In this document: in pieces, positions 24,777 through 32,897 of the stretch | Numbering within the stretch: the first letter of the stretch is position 1 | How the letters are laid out: the number at the start of each line of letters is the position of its first letter | DNA from: Chloroflexota bacterium | GTDB taxonomy: Bacteria > Chloroflexota > Anaerolineae > UBA4142 > SHND01 | Assembly: GCA_004295045.1 (NCBI GenBank) | Contig: SHND01000022.1 | Coordinates: 1-64,000 of the forward strand | DNA: 64,000 bases | Reading direction: 5' to 3' | Notes under the pieces: generated by a model | Databases searched by the model: none | What the model saw: only the letters and a program-made list of their open reading frames with translations | Told to the model about the DNA's origin: nothing | Position numbers and translations under genes: made by a program

Positions 24777-25109
24777 ATGAGAAGCAATGCAGGTTGTTTG
24801 AATGCGATTGTCGGGGGTTTCTCGCGCATCATTCTTCTAATGTTCTGGATTTCTCGACCGGTCCAATGGGCGAGTGTGTTCGGTGACGCGTGGTTCTTGC
24901 CGTGTCTCGGATTTCTCTTTTTGCCGTTCACCACGTTGGTTTATGTGTGGCTGATGCTCGGCAATCCGGGCGGGTTGCAAGGGTTGGATTGGTTGTGGTT
25001 GGCGTTGGCAGTAGTTATTGATATTGTCAGCGTCGGCAGCGCCGGTTACACCAACCGCGATCGCATTCCGTCGGGATATCCCGGTTCCACGCAGCCACCA
25101 GCCAGTTAA
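24777..25109 (+). CDS. Small membrane protein, family not recognised
   Basis: The 110-aa protein starts MRSNAGCLNAIVGGFSRII behind AAAGGAAA. It has three hydrophobic segments (FSRIILLMFWISRPVQW, FLPCLGFLFLPFTTLVYVWL, WLWLALAVVIDIVSVGSAG) and a short hydrophilic C-terminus. The layout resembles small inner-membrane proteins found beside general stress genes. It lies between two DUF1269 paralogues. Confidence 0.65.
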   Translation: MRSNAGCLNAIVGGFSRIILLMFWISRPVQWASVFGDAWFLPCLGFLFLPFTTLVYVWLMLGNPGGLQGLDWLWLALAVVIDIVSVGSAGYTNRDRIPSGYPGSTQPPAS

Positions 25110-25249
25110 GATTTGTTTCGCGCAAACTGCGCCTGATGTTGTATTACGACGCATAACACAATTCAGGCGGCAACACGGATTGGTCCGGAACGCCCCGGGC
25201 TAATCCGTACGCGCGCAAGATGCGCGACCAAACCAAGGAGACAAAGAGC

Positions 25250-25837
25250 ATGTCAAAATATCAACAACTCGTCCTCGCGTTCTTTGAAAATCAAGCAGCT
25301 GCGGAAAGCGCAGTCAAGCAATTGGAAGAATGGGACAAGAGCGTCGCGGGCGTCAAGTTCGACAATATCGGAATTCTCGTCAAGGACGATAAAGGCAAGG
25401 TCAAGGCGCAGATGCAAGGACCGCGCCACACCGGCGTCGGTATTGCGCTTGGCGCGCTCGCGGGGGTCCTCACCGGCGGCATTTCGCTGATCGCTGGCGC
25501 GCTCCTTGGCGGCGTGTTTGGACATTTCGTTCACAAGGGACTGGGCTTGTCCAAAGAAGACCTCACACGCATCAGCGGCGAACTCGACGGCGGTAAAGCC
25601 GCAGTTGGCGTTCTCGTGGACGAAACGCAAGTCAAGGCAGTGACTGCGTGGATCACCGACCTTGGCGGAAAAACTGAAACACATGCGGTGACCGACGAAG
25701 GCATGGAACAAGCCAGTGTGGCAATGCAAGCCGAACCCGATGCACAACCTCCTGCCACTGCGGAAAACCCGCCATCAACCGTTACCGTGACGACGGCGTT
25801 GGATGCAACTGCGCCGCCTTCGCCGCGCGTAGATTAA
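25250..25837 (+). CDS. DUF1269-like protein (paralogue 2)
   Basis: The 195-aa protein begins MSKYQQLVLAFFENQAAA behind AAGGAG, and has the same order of blocks as the protein at 24093: IGILVKDDKGKVK, RHTGVGIALGALAGVLTGGISLIAGALLGGVFG, VHKGLGLSKEDLTRISGELDGGKAAVGVL. It has a Thr/Pro/Ala-rich tail. It arose by duplication with 24093. Nothing indicates an enzyme; the glycine zipper-like middle may insert in a membrane. Confidence 0.85.
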   Translation: MSKYQQLVLAFFENQAAAESAVKQLEEWDKSVAGVKFDNIGILVKDDKGKVKAQMQGPRHTGVGIALGALAGVLTGGISLIAGALLGGVFGHFVHKGLGLSKEDLTRISGELDGGKAAVGVLVDETQVKAVTAWITDLGGKTETHAVTDEGMEQASVAMQAEPDAQPPATAENPPSTVTVTTALDATAPPSPRVD

Positions 25838-25866
25838 ATGAACTGAGCTCTTATTCTTGCATTTCT

Positions 25867-26010
25867 TTACGCCTGCCCAAAGACGCGCCTAATGTTTTTG
25901 TCATTCTCATTGACGACGCGGGCTTGAGCTCATTGGGCGCGTTCGGTTGAACGTGTTAAATGCCCAACGCTTAAAAACTCCCGACGGCAAATAACATGAA
26001 ATCGTGCATT
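25867..26010 (+). pseudogene. Sulfatase N-terminal fragment (decayed)
   Basis: In one frame the text reads PKDAPNVFVILIDDAGLSSLGAFG, the metal-binding N-terminus of type I sulfatases (tandem Asp, then GAFG). Stops follow at once, yet MPNA*KL and MKSCI after them still echo the TPNAxKL block of the family. There is no start codon and no catalytic Cys/Ser motif. It is a relic of an arylsulfatase-like gene. Confidence 0.6.
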
Positions 26011-26011
26011 T

Positions 26012-26289
26012 GACTGTTTGTATCGCGAGTCCAACGGGCGGCGTGGCTGGCTGGTCTGCTGCTGGTTGGCAGCTTGATTTTTTCCGGTTGCGTTCCGGAC
26101 GCGACGCCCACTGCGCCGACACAAACAAAAGCGCCGAGCGGAAATCCGACCCCCACGCGCGTGAACGCGCAAGGCACTGTCGGTCCCCAATTCGCTGGCG
26201 CTTTCGCATTCCGTCCTCAATTATTCGGCGATGGCACGCGGACCCGGGCTGATTTTGCATACCCAAATAACGAATTGTTATTCGCATGA
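26012..26289 (+). pseudogene. Lipoprotein-signal-like open stretch without start codon
   Basis: After an in-frame stop, the same frame reads SRVQRAAWLAGLLLVGSLI and then FSGC, a convincing lipoprotein signal with lipobox Cys, then a Thr/Pro-rich linker (TPTAPTQTKAPSGNPTPTRV) and about 40 further residues to TGA at 26287-26289. No ATG, GTG or TTG lies before the signal core. The downstream part was not recognised. Probably a relic of an exported protein gene. Confidence 0.5.
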
Positions 26290-26518
26290 AGCAAATTCGA
26301 TGACGCGCATCCTATCGGCTTTGCACGAAAATATTCAAAATCAATTCAACGCGGCGGGAGTCGAAATCATGTCGCCCGCCTATCACGCGCTGCGCGACGG
26401 CAACACAATTACTCTTTCGAATGATGAGCTTCCGCAGGACAATGTCGCGCCGGGCTTTCGTGTGAATATGCAACCTGCGCCCCCGCCGCGCACAGAGAAT
26501 GGGAATCAACCAACATGA
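26231..26518 (+). pseudogene. MscS mechanosensitive channel, C-terminal fragment
   Basis: From about residue 15 the 95-aa frame reads SMTRILSALHENIQNQFNAAGVEIMSPAYHALRDGN, then LPQDNVAPGFRV. This is the end of the cytoplasmic domain of MscS-family channels. The membrane part, pore helix and middle beta domain are missing. It overlaps the lipoprotein-like stretch in a different frame, which fits an insertion-deletion scar, not a working gene. Confidence 0.7.
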
Positions 26519-26633
26519 CTGCAATGCCAAGTTGGCAGGGAATGCGTAAGAGTATGCAGAAACTCAAAGTCAAATGAGAATGACCCTTGAATTGCAAGAC
26601 AGCGCGGAATTCAGCTGACACCATGAGGCGACT

Positions 26634-27041
26634 ATGAAACAGCCAACCTTCCTGAAAAAGAAACGTCCGTTCGGCGTCTACATAATCATTGTTGTGCTCG
26701 TCGTGTTGGCAGCAAACTATGGGGCAGACCTAGTCCGCATTGCGCGTGGTATACCTCCGCAGACGCTGCCTGAACTGCCGGGCGATGCAGATTGGGTTCT
26801 CTTTATTGCGACAATCGCCTTTTTTGTCATTTTGAGCGTTGGCTTGTGGCGCCTGCATACATGGGCTTGGTTCGCCGCGATGATTGCCGGTGGTCTAACC
26901 CTCTTTTACTGTATCTGGCACGTTTTGAATGGTGGCACTCCTTTTGTTACGATGGCGCTGCTCATTGTCATGGTCTTTTATTTGAATCTCATCGAAGTCA
27001 AAGCGGCGTTTCATGCCAAGCCAAGTGAGGAGCGGTTCTAA
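26634..27041 (+). CDS. Small polytopic membrane protein
   Basis: The 135-aa protein starts MKQPTFLKKKRPFGVYIIIV behind GAGG. It has four hydrophobic segments (residues about 14-33, 52-70, 75-95, 100-120), a GIPPQTLPELPGDADW outer loop and an acidic/basic C-terminus. Its stop overlaps the ATG of the next gene (TAATG), so both are translated together. Family not recognised. Confidence 0.7.
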   Translation: MKQPTFLKKKRPFGVYIIIVVLVVLAANYGADLVRIARGIPPQTLPELPGDADWVLFIATIAFFVILSVGLWRLHTWAWFAAMIAGGLTLFYCIWHVLNGGTPFVTMALLIVMVFYLNLIEVKAAFHAKPSEERF

Positions 27042-28855
27042 TGACAGACCTTGAATTATTGCGGCAATACGAGCCCATCGTCTGTTACACGAATGGCGAA
27101 ATGTTCTTTCCCACCGCGACTGATGAATTTGTCAAGGGCGCGTCGCTCTGGATCAACGGTCCGAATGGCTATGTGCGCGAGCTGGTGCCCGAAGGAGAAT
27201 TGACGCCGGAAAAACTCGCGACCTTTGATGAAGTGCCGCCCGAACACACCCTCTACCTGCGCTTTGTGGAACAGCCGCTCACAGGCGCCGCGTTTATCAA
27301 TTGGCGGCGCAGTCCCGCGCACATTCGTTTCAAAGCGCCGGGGCGCCTGGCGCGCGTGCCGCTCTGGTCGCGTATTGTTGATGCGCTCTTTGAGATTACA
27401 CTGCTGCTGCGCGGCAGAATTCCGGGCGGATTCACGGCTGCCGCGCAAATCAAGTATGCGGAAGCGTTAAAACGCGATCCGCGCCGCAGCTATCATGGGC
27501 GTGTCGTCCGCGACGGCGATTGGACCGTTCTCAATTATCTTTTCTTTCATTATATGAACGACTGGCGCTCGTCGTTCGACGGGGTCAACGACCACGAGAG
27601 CGATTGGGAACAGGTATTCATTTTTCTGTACGAGCACGCCGACGGTACAACCGAACCGCGCTGGGTGGCGTTCGCATCACACGATTTCAAAGGCGATGAT
27701 CTGCGCCGCCGTTGGGATGATCCGGTGTTGAAAAAAGAGGGCGACCATCCAATCGTATTTGCGGGCGCGGGTTCGCACGCCAGCTATTTCGAGCAAGGCG
27801 AATACATGGTCGGCGTCACACCCGATTTTGCCGTGCCACTCGAACGTAGCCTCGAGATCGCCCGCAAGTTCTGGTACGAACGCTTGAAACAAAGCCGCGA
27901 TCAAATCCAAAATGAAGAAACCGCCGGCACGCGCCCATTATTCGCGATTCCGCACGTGGACTATGCGCGCGGTGACGGCTTGCGCATCGGTCCGGGGCAA
28001 ACCGAAGAATGGAACCCAATCGTCATTAGCGATGAAACCGCATGGGTGGATCGTTATCGCGGCTTGTGGGGACTGGATACGCGAGATCCGGTTGGAGGCG
28101 AACGCGCGCCTGCCGGACCCAAGTACGAGCGCAACGGCTCGGTACGCCAATCGTGGTACGATCCGTTGGGCTGGGCGGGACTGGACAAAGTCTTTCCACC
28201 CGCGCTCTTGCCGCGCGAATTGGACGCGAGGCTGGAAACGGTTTCCGCCGAGATTAAAAGTCACCAAGCCGAGATCGAGCAAAAACGGACTGCGCTGCGC
28301 AATCTTGCGCTCGATGTCGAGGCAATGCAGTCCACTGCGTATTTGAGCGGCGCGCACAAAAAATTGCTCAAGCAGCTGGAACACGACGAAGAAGAACTCC
28401 AAGCTTTAGAAGAGAAACAGAACGAAACGGTCGAGACGCACAAGGTGCTGGAAAAATATCGTCAGCGGATTGCGAATGGGGATTGGGGTTCCCCGACAGC
28501 GCATCTGAGACATCAAGTGCATCCCGAACCACCGCCGCCGGCGCAATATCGCGCGGTCGAGGTCTTTGCCGCGATCAGCGGCGCACTGACGCTCGTGATA
28601 TTGCTGGGATTATTCTTGATTAACCCAGCCCATTGGCTCTGGTGGTCGGTCGTCGTCATCCTCGTTATGGGCGGAATCGAAGCGGGGACGCGACGCGGCT
28701 TGCAAGGATACTTGATCACGGTAACAATCTTTTTGGCTTTTATCGCAGGTATCATTTTGGTCTGGAATTTCTGGCAGCTCTTTTTGCTGGCTGCGATGAT
28801 CGCGGTGGTTGCCTATGTGATCGTGGACAATCTGCGCGAATTGGCAAAGAGCTAA
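27041..28855 (+). CDS. Vps62-like membrane-anchored protein
   Basis: The 604-aa protein has a soluble N-terminal region with VLNYLFFHYMNDWRSSFDGVNDHESDWEQVFIFLYE and later GAGSHASYFEQGEYMVG. The order H-E-x-D-W then GSHA-YF resembles the Vps62/DUF946 type. A coiled coil (residues about 395-470, ETVSAEIKSHQAEIEQKRT) and three or four C-terminal membrane helices follow (GALTLVILLGLFLI, WWSVVVILVMGGI, LITVTIFLAFIAGIILVW). The function is unknown; the family call rests on motif resemblance only. Confidence 0.6.
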   Translation: MTDLELLRQYEPIVCYTNGEMFFPTATDEFVKGASLWINGPNGYVRELVPEGELTPEKLATFDEVPPEHTLYLRFVEQPLTGAAFINWRRSPAHIRFKAPGRLARVPLWSRIVDALFEITLLLRGRIPGGFTAAAQIKYAEALKRDPRRSYHGRVVRDGDWTVLNYLFFHYMNDWRSSFDGVNDHESDWEQVFIFLYEHADGTTEPRWVAFASHDFKGDDLRRRWDDPVLKKEGDHPIVFAGAGSHASYFEQGEYMVGVTPDFAVPLERSLEIARKFWYERLKQSRDQIQNEETAGTRPLFAIPHVDYARGDGLRIGPGQTEEWNPIVISDETAWVDRYRGLWGLDTRDPVGGERAPAGPKYERNGSVRQSWYDPLGWAGLDKVFPPALLPRELDARLETVSAEIKSHQAEIEQKRTALRNLALDVEAMQSTAYLSGAHKKLLKQLEHDEEELQALEEKQNETVETHKVLEKYRQRIANGDWGSPTAHLRHQVHPEPPPPAQYRAVEVFAAISGALTLVILLGLFLINPAHWLWWSVVVILVMGGIEAGTRRGLQGYLITVTIFLAFIAGIILVWNFWQLFLLAAMIAVVAYVIVDNLRELAKS

Positions 28856-28982
28856 TACGATATGAACTCACCCTCAGCAAAGCATGTGGAACCGACAAAC
28901 ACACCCGCCCTGCGCGACCGGTCATTCGGAAATAATCAAGCTGTGATAACATTCGACGTACGAGAAAAGGAGCGATGCGGAT

Positions 28983-30242
28983 ATGACTGATAAACCTCGA
29001 GTCGTGATACTTGGCGGCGGATTTGCAGGATTGGGCGCGGCGGGGAAACTCAAAAAAGCAAAAGCAGAAGTCGTGCTTATTGACAAGCACGATTATCACA
29101 CCTTCCAGCCAATGCTCTATCAAGTGGCGACCAACTTGATTGCCACCGAAGAGGTCGCGCATCCCCTGCGCGATCTGGCGCGCAAATTGCCAAATCTCCT
29201 AATCCACCGCGCAACTGTAACCAACATTGATCTCGCCAAGCGTGAACTCGAATTTCAAGAGATGGCGCCACTGGCGTACGATTATTTGGTGATCGCGCTC
29301 GGCGCCAAAGTGAATTTTTTTGGCGTCAAGGGCGCGGCAGAGTACGCCTTTCCGCTTTATACACTCCCCGATGCAGTGCGCCTCAAATATCATATTTTGA
29401 ATAAATGGGACGCGGCGGATAAAGACCGTTCGCTCATCGAGGACGGTGCGTTAAATATAGTAGTTGTCGGCGGCGGACCGACGGGCGTTGAAAGCGCGGG
29501 CGCGCTCATTGAGCTGTATCGCGGCAACTTTATCCATGATTACCGCGACATGCCCGCCAAGGACGCCAAAGTTACATTGGTCGAGTTTGCGCCAAATATA
29601 TTTTCGATGTTCAAAGAAGATATTCAAAAATTCGGCAAGCGCGCGTTGGAAAAACGCGGCGTCGAGGTTCGCTTGGGCGAAGCCGTCACCGAAGTTACGC
29701 CGACGCGCGTGCATTTGAAATCGGGCGAGGTCTTGAAGGCGCACACTCTCGTATGGGGCGCGGGCTTGCAAGCGAATCCAATCACAAAAACACTCGGTAT
29801 CGAGTTACAAAAAGGGGGCCGCATTCCCGTCGGTCCTGACTTGAGCATCGCGGGACATCCCGAAGTCTTTGCGGTGGGTGACGTGGCGTGGATGACGGAT
29901 ACGAATACGGACCAAGTTCTACCGCAGCTGGGAGGACCTGCGTTGCAGGCGGGTGAACTGGCGGGCGAAAATATTGCGCGCGATTTGAAGCGGAAAGAAC
30001 GCGAGCCGTTCATCTATTTTGATAAAGGCACGATGGCAACGATTGGGCGCGGCGCAGCGGTGACACAACTGCCGAACGGCATGACGATGAAAGGCAAGCT
30101 GGCGCAGTTCTCGTGGGGCTTTGTGCATCTGTGGCTCTTGAGCGGCGGCGATGCGCGCACCAAGACGGTGATAGATTGGAGCTGGGCAGGTGTTTCGCGC
30201 AAGCGCATTGCGCGTGTGACGATTGACCCAACGGAGAAATGA
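28983..30242 (+). CDS. ndh: Type II NADH dehydrogenase (NDH-2)
   Basis: The 419-aa flavoprotein has the FAD-binding Rossmann motif GGGFAGLGAAGKLKKAKAEVVLIDK, the quinone-side block DYHTFQPMLYQVAT, the NADH-binding motif GGGPTGVESAGALIEL, and GDVAW before the second FAD contact. NDH-2 oxidises NADH and reduces quinone without pumping protons. It stands 6 bp upstream of cydA, so NADH to quinone to O2 would be one coupled unit. AAGGAG lies 10 nt before the ATG. Confidence 0.93.
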   Translation: MTDKPRVVILGGGFAGLGAAGKLKKAKAEVVLIDKHDYHTFQPMLYQVATNLIATEEVAHPLRDLARKLPNLLIHRATVTNIDLAKRELEFQEMAPLAYDYLVIALGAKVNFFGVKGAAEYAFPLYTLPDAVRLKYHILNKWDAADKDRSLIEDGALNIVVVGGGPTGVESAGALIELYRGNFIHDYRDMPAKDAKVTLVEFAPNIFSMFKEDIQKFGKRALEKRGVEVRLGEAVTEVTPTRVHLKSGEVLKAHTLVWGAGLQANPITKTLGIELQKGGRIPVGPDLSIAGHPEVFAVGDVAWMTDTNTDQVLPQLGGPALQAGELAGENIARDLKRKEREPFIYFDKGTMATIGRGAAVTQLPNGMTMKGKLAQFSWGFVHLWLLSGGDARTKTVIDWSWAGVSRKRIARVTIDPTEK

Positions 30243-30248
30243 TCAAAT

Positions 30249-31664
30249 ATGGATCCCGAATTTCTTTCGCGACTTCAATTCGCGTTCACGATTAGTTTCC
30301 ATTTTATCTATCCGCCGATTTCGATGGGTTTAGGTCTGCTCATGTGCGTCATGGGCTTTATGTATTTACGCACCAAAGACCCCTTGTGGCGCCAGCAATC
30401 GTTCTTTTGGGTCAAGGTGTACGGACTCGTTTTTTCGATGGGCATCGCGACAGGCATCGTCCAAGAATTTGAATTTGGAACGAACTGGGCGGACTATTCG
30501 CGATTCGTCGGCAATGTTTTTGGCAGCTTGCTCGCGGCAGAGGGAGTCTTTGCCTTTTTCCTTGAAGGCGGCTTTCTCGGACTCTTGCTCTTTGGCGGAA
30601 ATCGTTTGGGTCCGCGTATGTGGTTCGTGGCGACATTTCTCGTCGTCTTTGGCGCGCACTTTTCTGCGTTGTGGATCATCATGGCGAATTCGTGGATGCA
30701 AACACCGCAGGGATTTACGGTGAATCAAACGCAGTGGGGACCACAGGCATGGATGACCGAATTTGCCTCTGTCGTATTCACTCCATCATTCATTCCGCGT
30801 CTCTTGCACACGTGGGTCGCATCATGGATGGTCGGCGCGTCGCTGGTGTTGAGTGTCTGCGCGTGGTATCTACTCAAGCACAAACATATCAAGTTTGCGA
30901 AACAGGGGTTGGCGCTCGCGCTGTGGTTCTTTACAATCCTTGCCTTTTTGCAGCTCTTTGTCTTTGGCGCGCAGATGGCAGTCACGGTGACCAATTATCA
31001 ACCCGTAAAATTAGCGGCGATGGAGGGCGTGTGGAATAACACTTCTTGCGCGCCGCTCACACTCGTCGGCTGGGTTGACGTACAAAATCAGACGACATAC
31101 GGCATCAGGATTCCGTGTTTGTTGAGCATCCTCGCATACATGAATCCACAAGCGGTGGTGCAAGGACTAAACTCATTCCCCTCTGATACGTGGGCGCCGA
31201 TCAATCTCGTCTTTCAGGTGTATCACTATATGTTTGGCATGGGGATGATTTTTCCGCTCATTGGCATCATTGGGATTTTCTTTTGGTGGTTCGGACGACA
31301 GGTGTACATCGTGCGCCCACTGCTGTGGGTGTTTGTTATCACCATCGTGCTGACGGAAACGGCTACCACCGCGGGTTGGTGGACGGCAGAGATAGGACGT
31401 CAGCCGTGGATCGTATGGAATGTTATGCGGACGGTGGACGGAGTGTCGCCTACCCTGCGCGGCGATCAGGTCTTGCTCTCACTTTTGATGTTCGCGCTGC
31501 TCTATGCGCTGCTGTTCGCGCTCTTTCTCTTTTTGTTGAACCACCGCATTCAAGAGGGTCCCGAAGAAGTGGACACGCAGCTAGTGCCCGAGTCGCTGCC
31601 CAACACCTTTCGTGAAGTCTTTCGCAGCGCGCGCAGCGGCGAAGCACGCGCGTCAGGAGATTAA
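30249..31664 (+). CDS. cydA: Cytochrome bd-type quinol oxidase subunit I
   Basis: The 471-aa subunit has the expected haem and proton-path residues: His18 (FHFIYPP), Glu98 and Glu106 (AAEGVFAFFLEGGFLG), His187 (LLHTWVASWMVG) and the C-terminal GWWTAEIGRQPW block. The periplasmic Q-loop is short, as in the CIO-like S form. It reduces O2 to water with quinol. cydB follows after 3 bp. Confidence 0.95.
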   Translation: MDPEFLSRLQFAFTISFHFIYPPISMGLGLLMCVMGFMYLRTKDPLWRQQSFFWVKVYGLVFSMGIATGIVQEFEFGTNWADYSRFVGNVFGSLLAAEGVFAFFLEGGFLGLLLFGGNRLGPRMWFVATFLVVFGAHFSALWIIMANSWMQTPQGFTVNQTQWGPQAWMTEFASVVFTPSFIPRLLHTWVASWMVGASLVLSVCAWYLLKHKHIKFAKQGLALALWFFTILAFLQLFVFGAQMAVTVTNYQPVKLAAMEGVWNNTSCAPLTLVGWVDVQNQTTYGIRIPCLLSILAYMNPQAVVQGLNSFPSDTWAPINLVFQVYHYMFGMGMIFPLIGIIGIFFWWFGRQVYIVRPLLWVFVITIVLTETATTAGWWTAEIGRQPWIVWNVMRTVDGVSPTLRGDQVLLSLLMFALLYALLFALFLFLLNHRIQEGPEEVDTQLVPESLPNTFREVFRSARSGEARASGD

Positions 31665-31667
31665 CGC

Positions 31668-32690
31668 ATGTCACTCAACATCATTTGGTTCATCCTGTTC
31701 GTCCTCATCATTTCAGGATACCTTATCCTCGACGGCTTTGATATGGGCGTCGGTATCCTGCACCTATTCGTCGCCGATGGAGATGAAGAGCGGCGCATTT
31801 CATTGAATAGTATCGGTCCGATTTGGGATGGCAACGAAGTGTGGCTCGTGCTCGGCGGCGGCGTGCTGTTCGCCGCGTTCCCGATTGTCTATGGGTCGCT
31901 CTTTTCGGGATTTTACGCGGCGATGATGCTGGTGCTGCTCTTTTTGATTCTTCGCACCGTCGCGATTGAGTTTCGCAGCAAGCGCAAGGGTGAAGGGTGG
32001 CGCGGTTTGTGGGACTTTATCTTCTTCCTCGGCTCCATTGCGCTCGCGTTTTTGTTCGGCGTCGCGTTCGCCAACGTCCTCAAGGGCGTGCCACTCAACC
32101 AACAGGGTGAAATCACCATCAATACTGTTCTGGACTTGCTTCATCCTTTCGCCCTGCTCTTGGGCGCGACGACGGTTGCGCTGTTGGGGCTGCACGGCGC
32201 GGTGTATTTGAATCTCAAAACAACCGATGACATTCAAGACCGGGCGCGCGCGTGGATTCCTTGGCTGATGCTGGTCTTTTGCGTGCTTGCAGGCGCCACC
32301 GCCGTCTGGATGTATCGCCAGGGCTATCCTTCTGTGACACTCTATTTGCAGGTGGGCTGGTATTGGGTTTTGCCCGTGATCGCCGCCGTCGCATTTATCG
32401 CCCTGTACTTTATGGTGCGGCGCGGTCAAGAATTTTGGGCGTTTGTCTGTTCGGCAATATTCATCGCGTTCGCGCTTTACACACTCGGCGCGGGCTTGTT
32501 CCCCAACCTGCTCATGTCCACGACAAATCCCGCCTACAACCTGACGATCTATAACGCGGCATCTCAACCGAATACCCTGACAGTCATGCTCATCATCGCG
32601 CTCATTGGAATGCCGTTCGTCCTGCTGTATTCGGCGGGCGTCTATTACATTTTTCGCGGCAAAGTTCGGCTCGAGCCGGATAGTTATTAA
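31668..32690 (+). CDS. cydB: Cytochrome bd-type quinol oxidase subunit II
   Basis: The 340-aa subunit has the CydB N-terminus (LDGFDMGVGILHLFVADGDEERRI), WDGNEVWLVLGGGVLFAAFP and eight or nine membrane helices. It partners CydA. The last residues are normal; directly after its stop lies a CBM48 relic. The assembly genes cydDC are 6.5 kb further downstream instead of adjacent. Confidence 0.95.
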   Translation: MSLNIIWFILFVLIISGYLILDGFDMGVGILHLFVADGDEERRISLNSIGPIWDGNEVWLVLGGGVLFAAFPIVYGSLFSGFYAAMMLVLLFLILRTVAIEFRSKRKGEGWRGLWDFIFFLGSIALAFLFGVAFANVLKGVPLNQQGEITINTVLDLLHPFALLLGATTVALLGLHGAVYLNLKTTDDIQDRARAWIPWLMLVFCVLAGATAVWMYRQGYPSVTLYLQVGWYWVLPVIAAVAFIALYFMVRRGQEFWAFVCSAIFIAFALYTLGAGLFPNLLMSTTNPAYNLTIYNAASQPNTLTVMLIIALIGMPFVLLYSAGVYYIFRGKVRLEPDSY

Positions 32691-32697
32691 GGATTGA

Positions 32698-32808
32698 GCG
32701 TACCGCTTTCGCTATCTGCCGGATGGTGAACGCTGGGAGAACGATCCCGCCGCCGACGCGTACGCGCCAAATGTTCACGATAGCAACGATTCGGTCGTAC
32801 AATTGTGA
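32698..32808 (+). pseudogene. CBM48/glycogen-binding domain fragment
   Basis: Between an in-frame TGA (32695-32697) and TGA at 32806-32808 the frame reads YRFRYLPDGERWENDP, then ADAYAP and DSNDSVVQL. That is the final half of a CBM48/AMPK-type glycogen-binding E-set domain. There is no start codon. It begins 7 bp after cydB, so it is the 3' relic of a deleted gene, probably for a glycogen or starch-related protein. Confidence 0.65.
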
Positions 32809-32897
32809 CGTACCGGATTCAGCGATAGCTCTCGGAACGGACCCTTTGAAAGACGTGACGAACATCGAGTGAATTTATAAATGAAAAGGAGTGACAC

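Noticed and set aside
26514-26576. 20-codon ORF (MTAMPSWQGMRKSMQKLKVK)
   Set aside because: No Shine-Dalgarno and it overlaps the end of the MscS relic; too little to support a gene.
31800-32567. Minus-strand open frame of 255 codons opposite cydB
   Set aside because: Low-quality composition and full overlap with a well-supported cydB.
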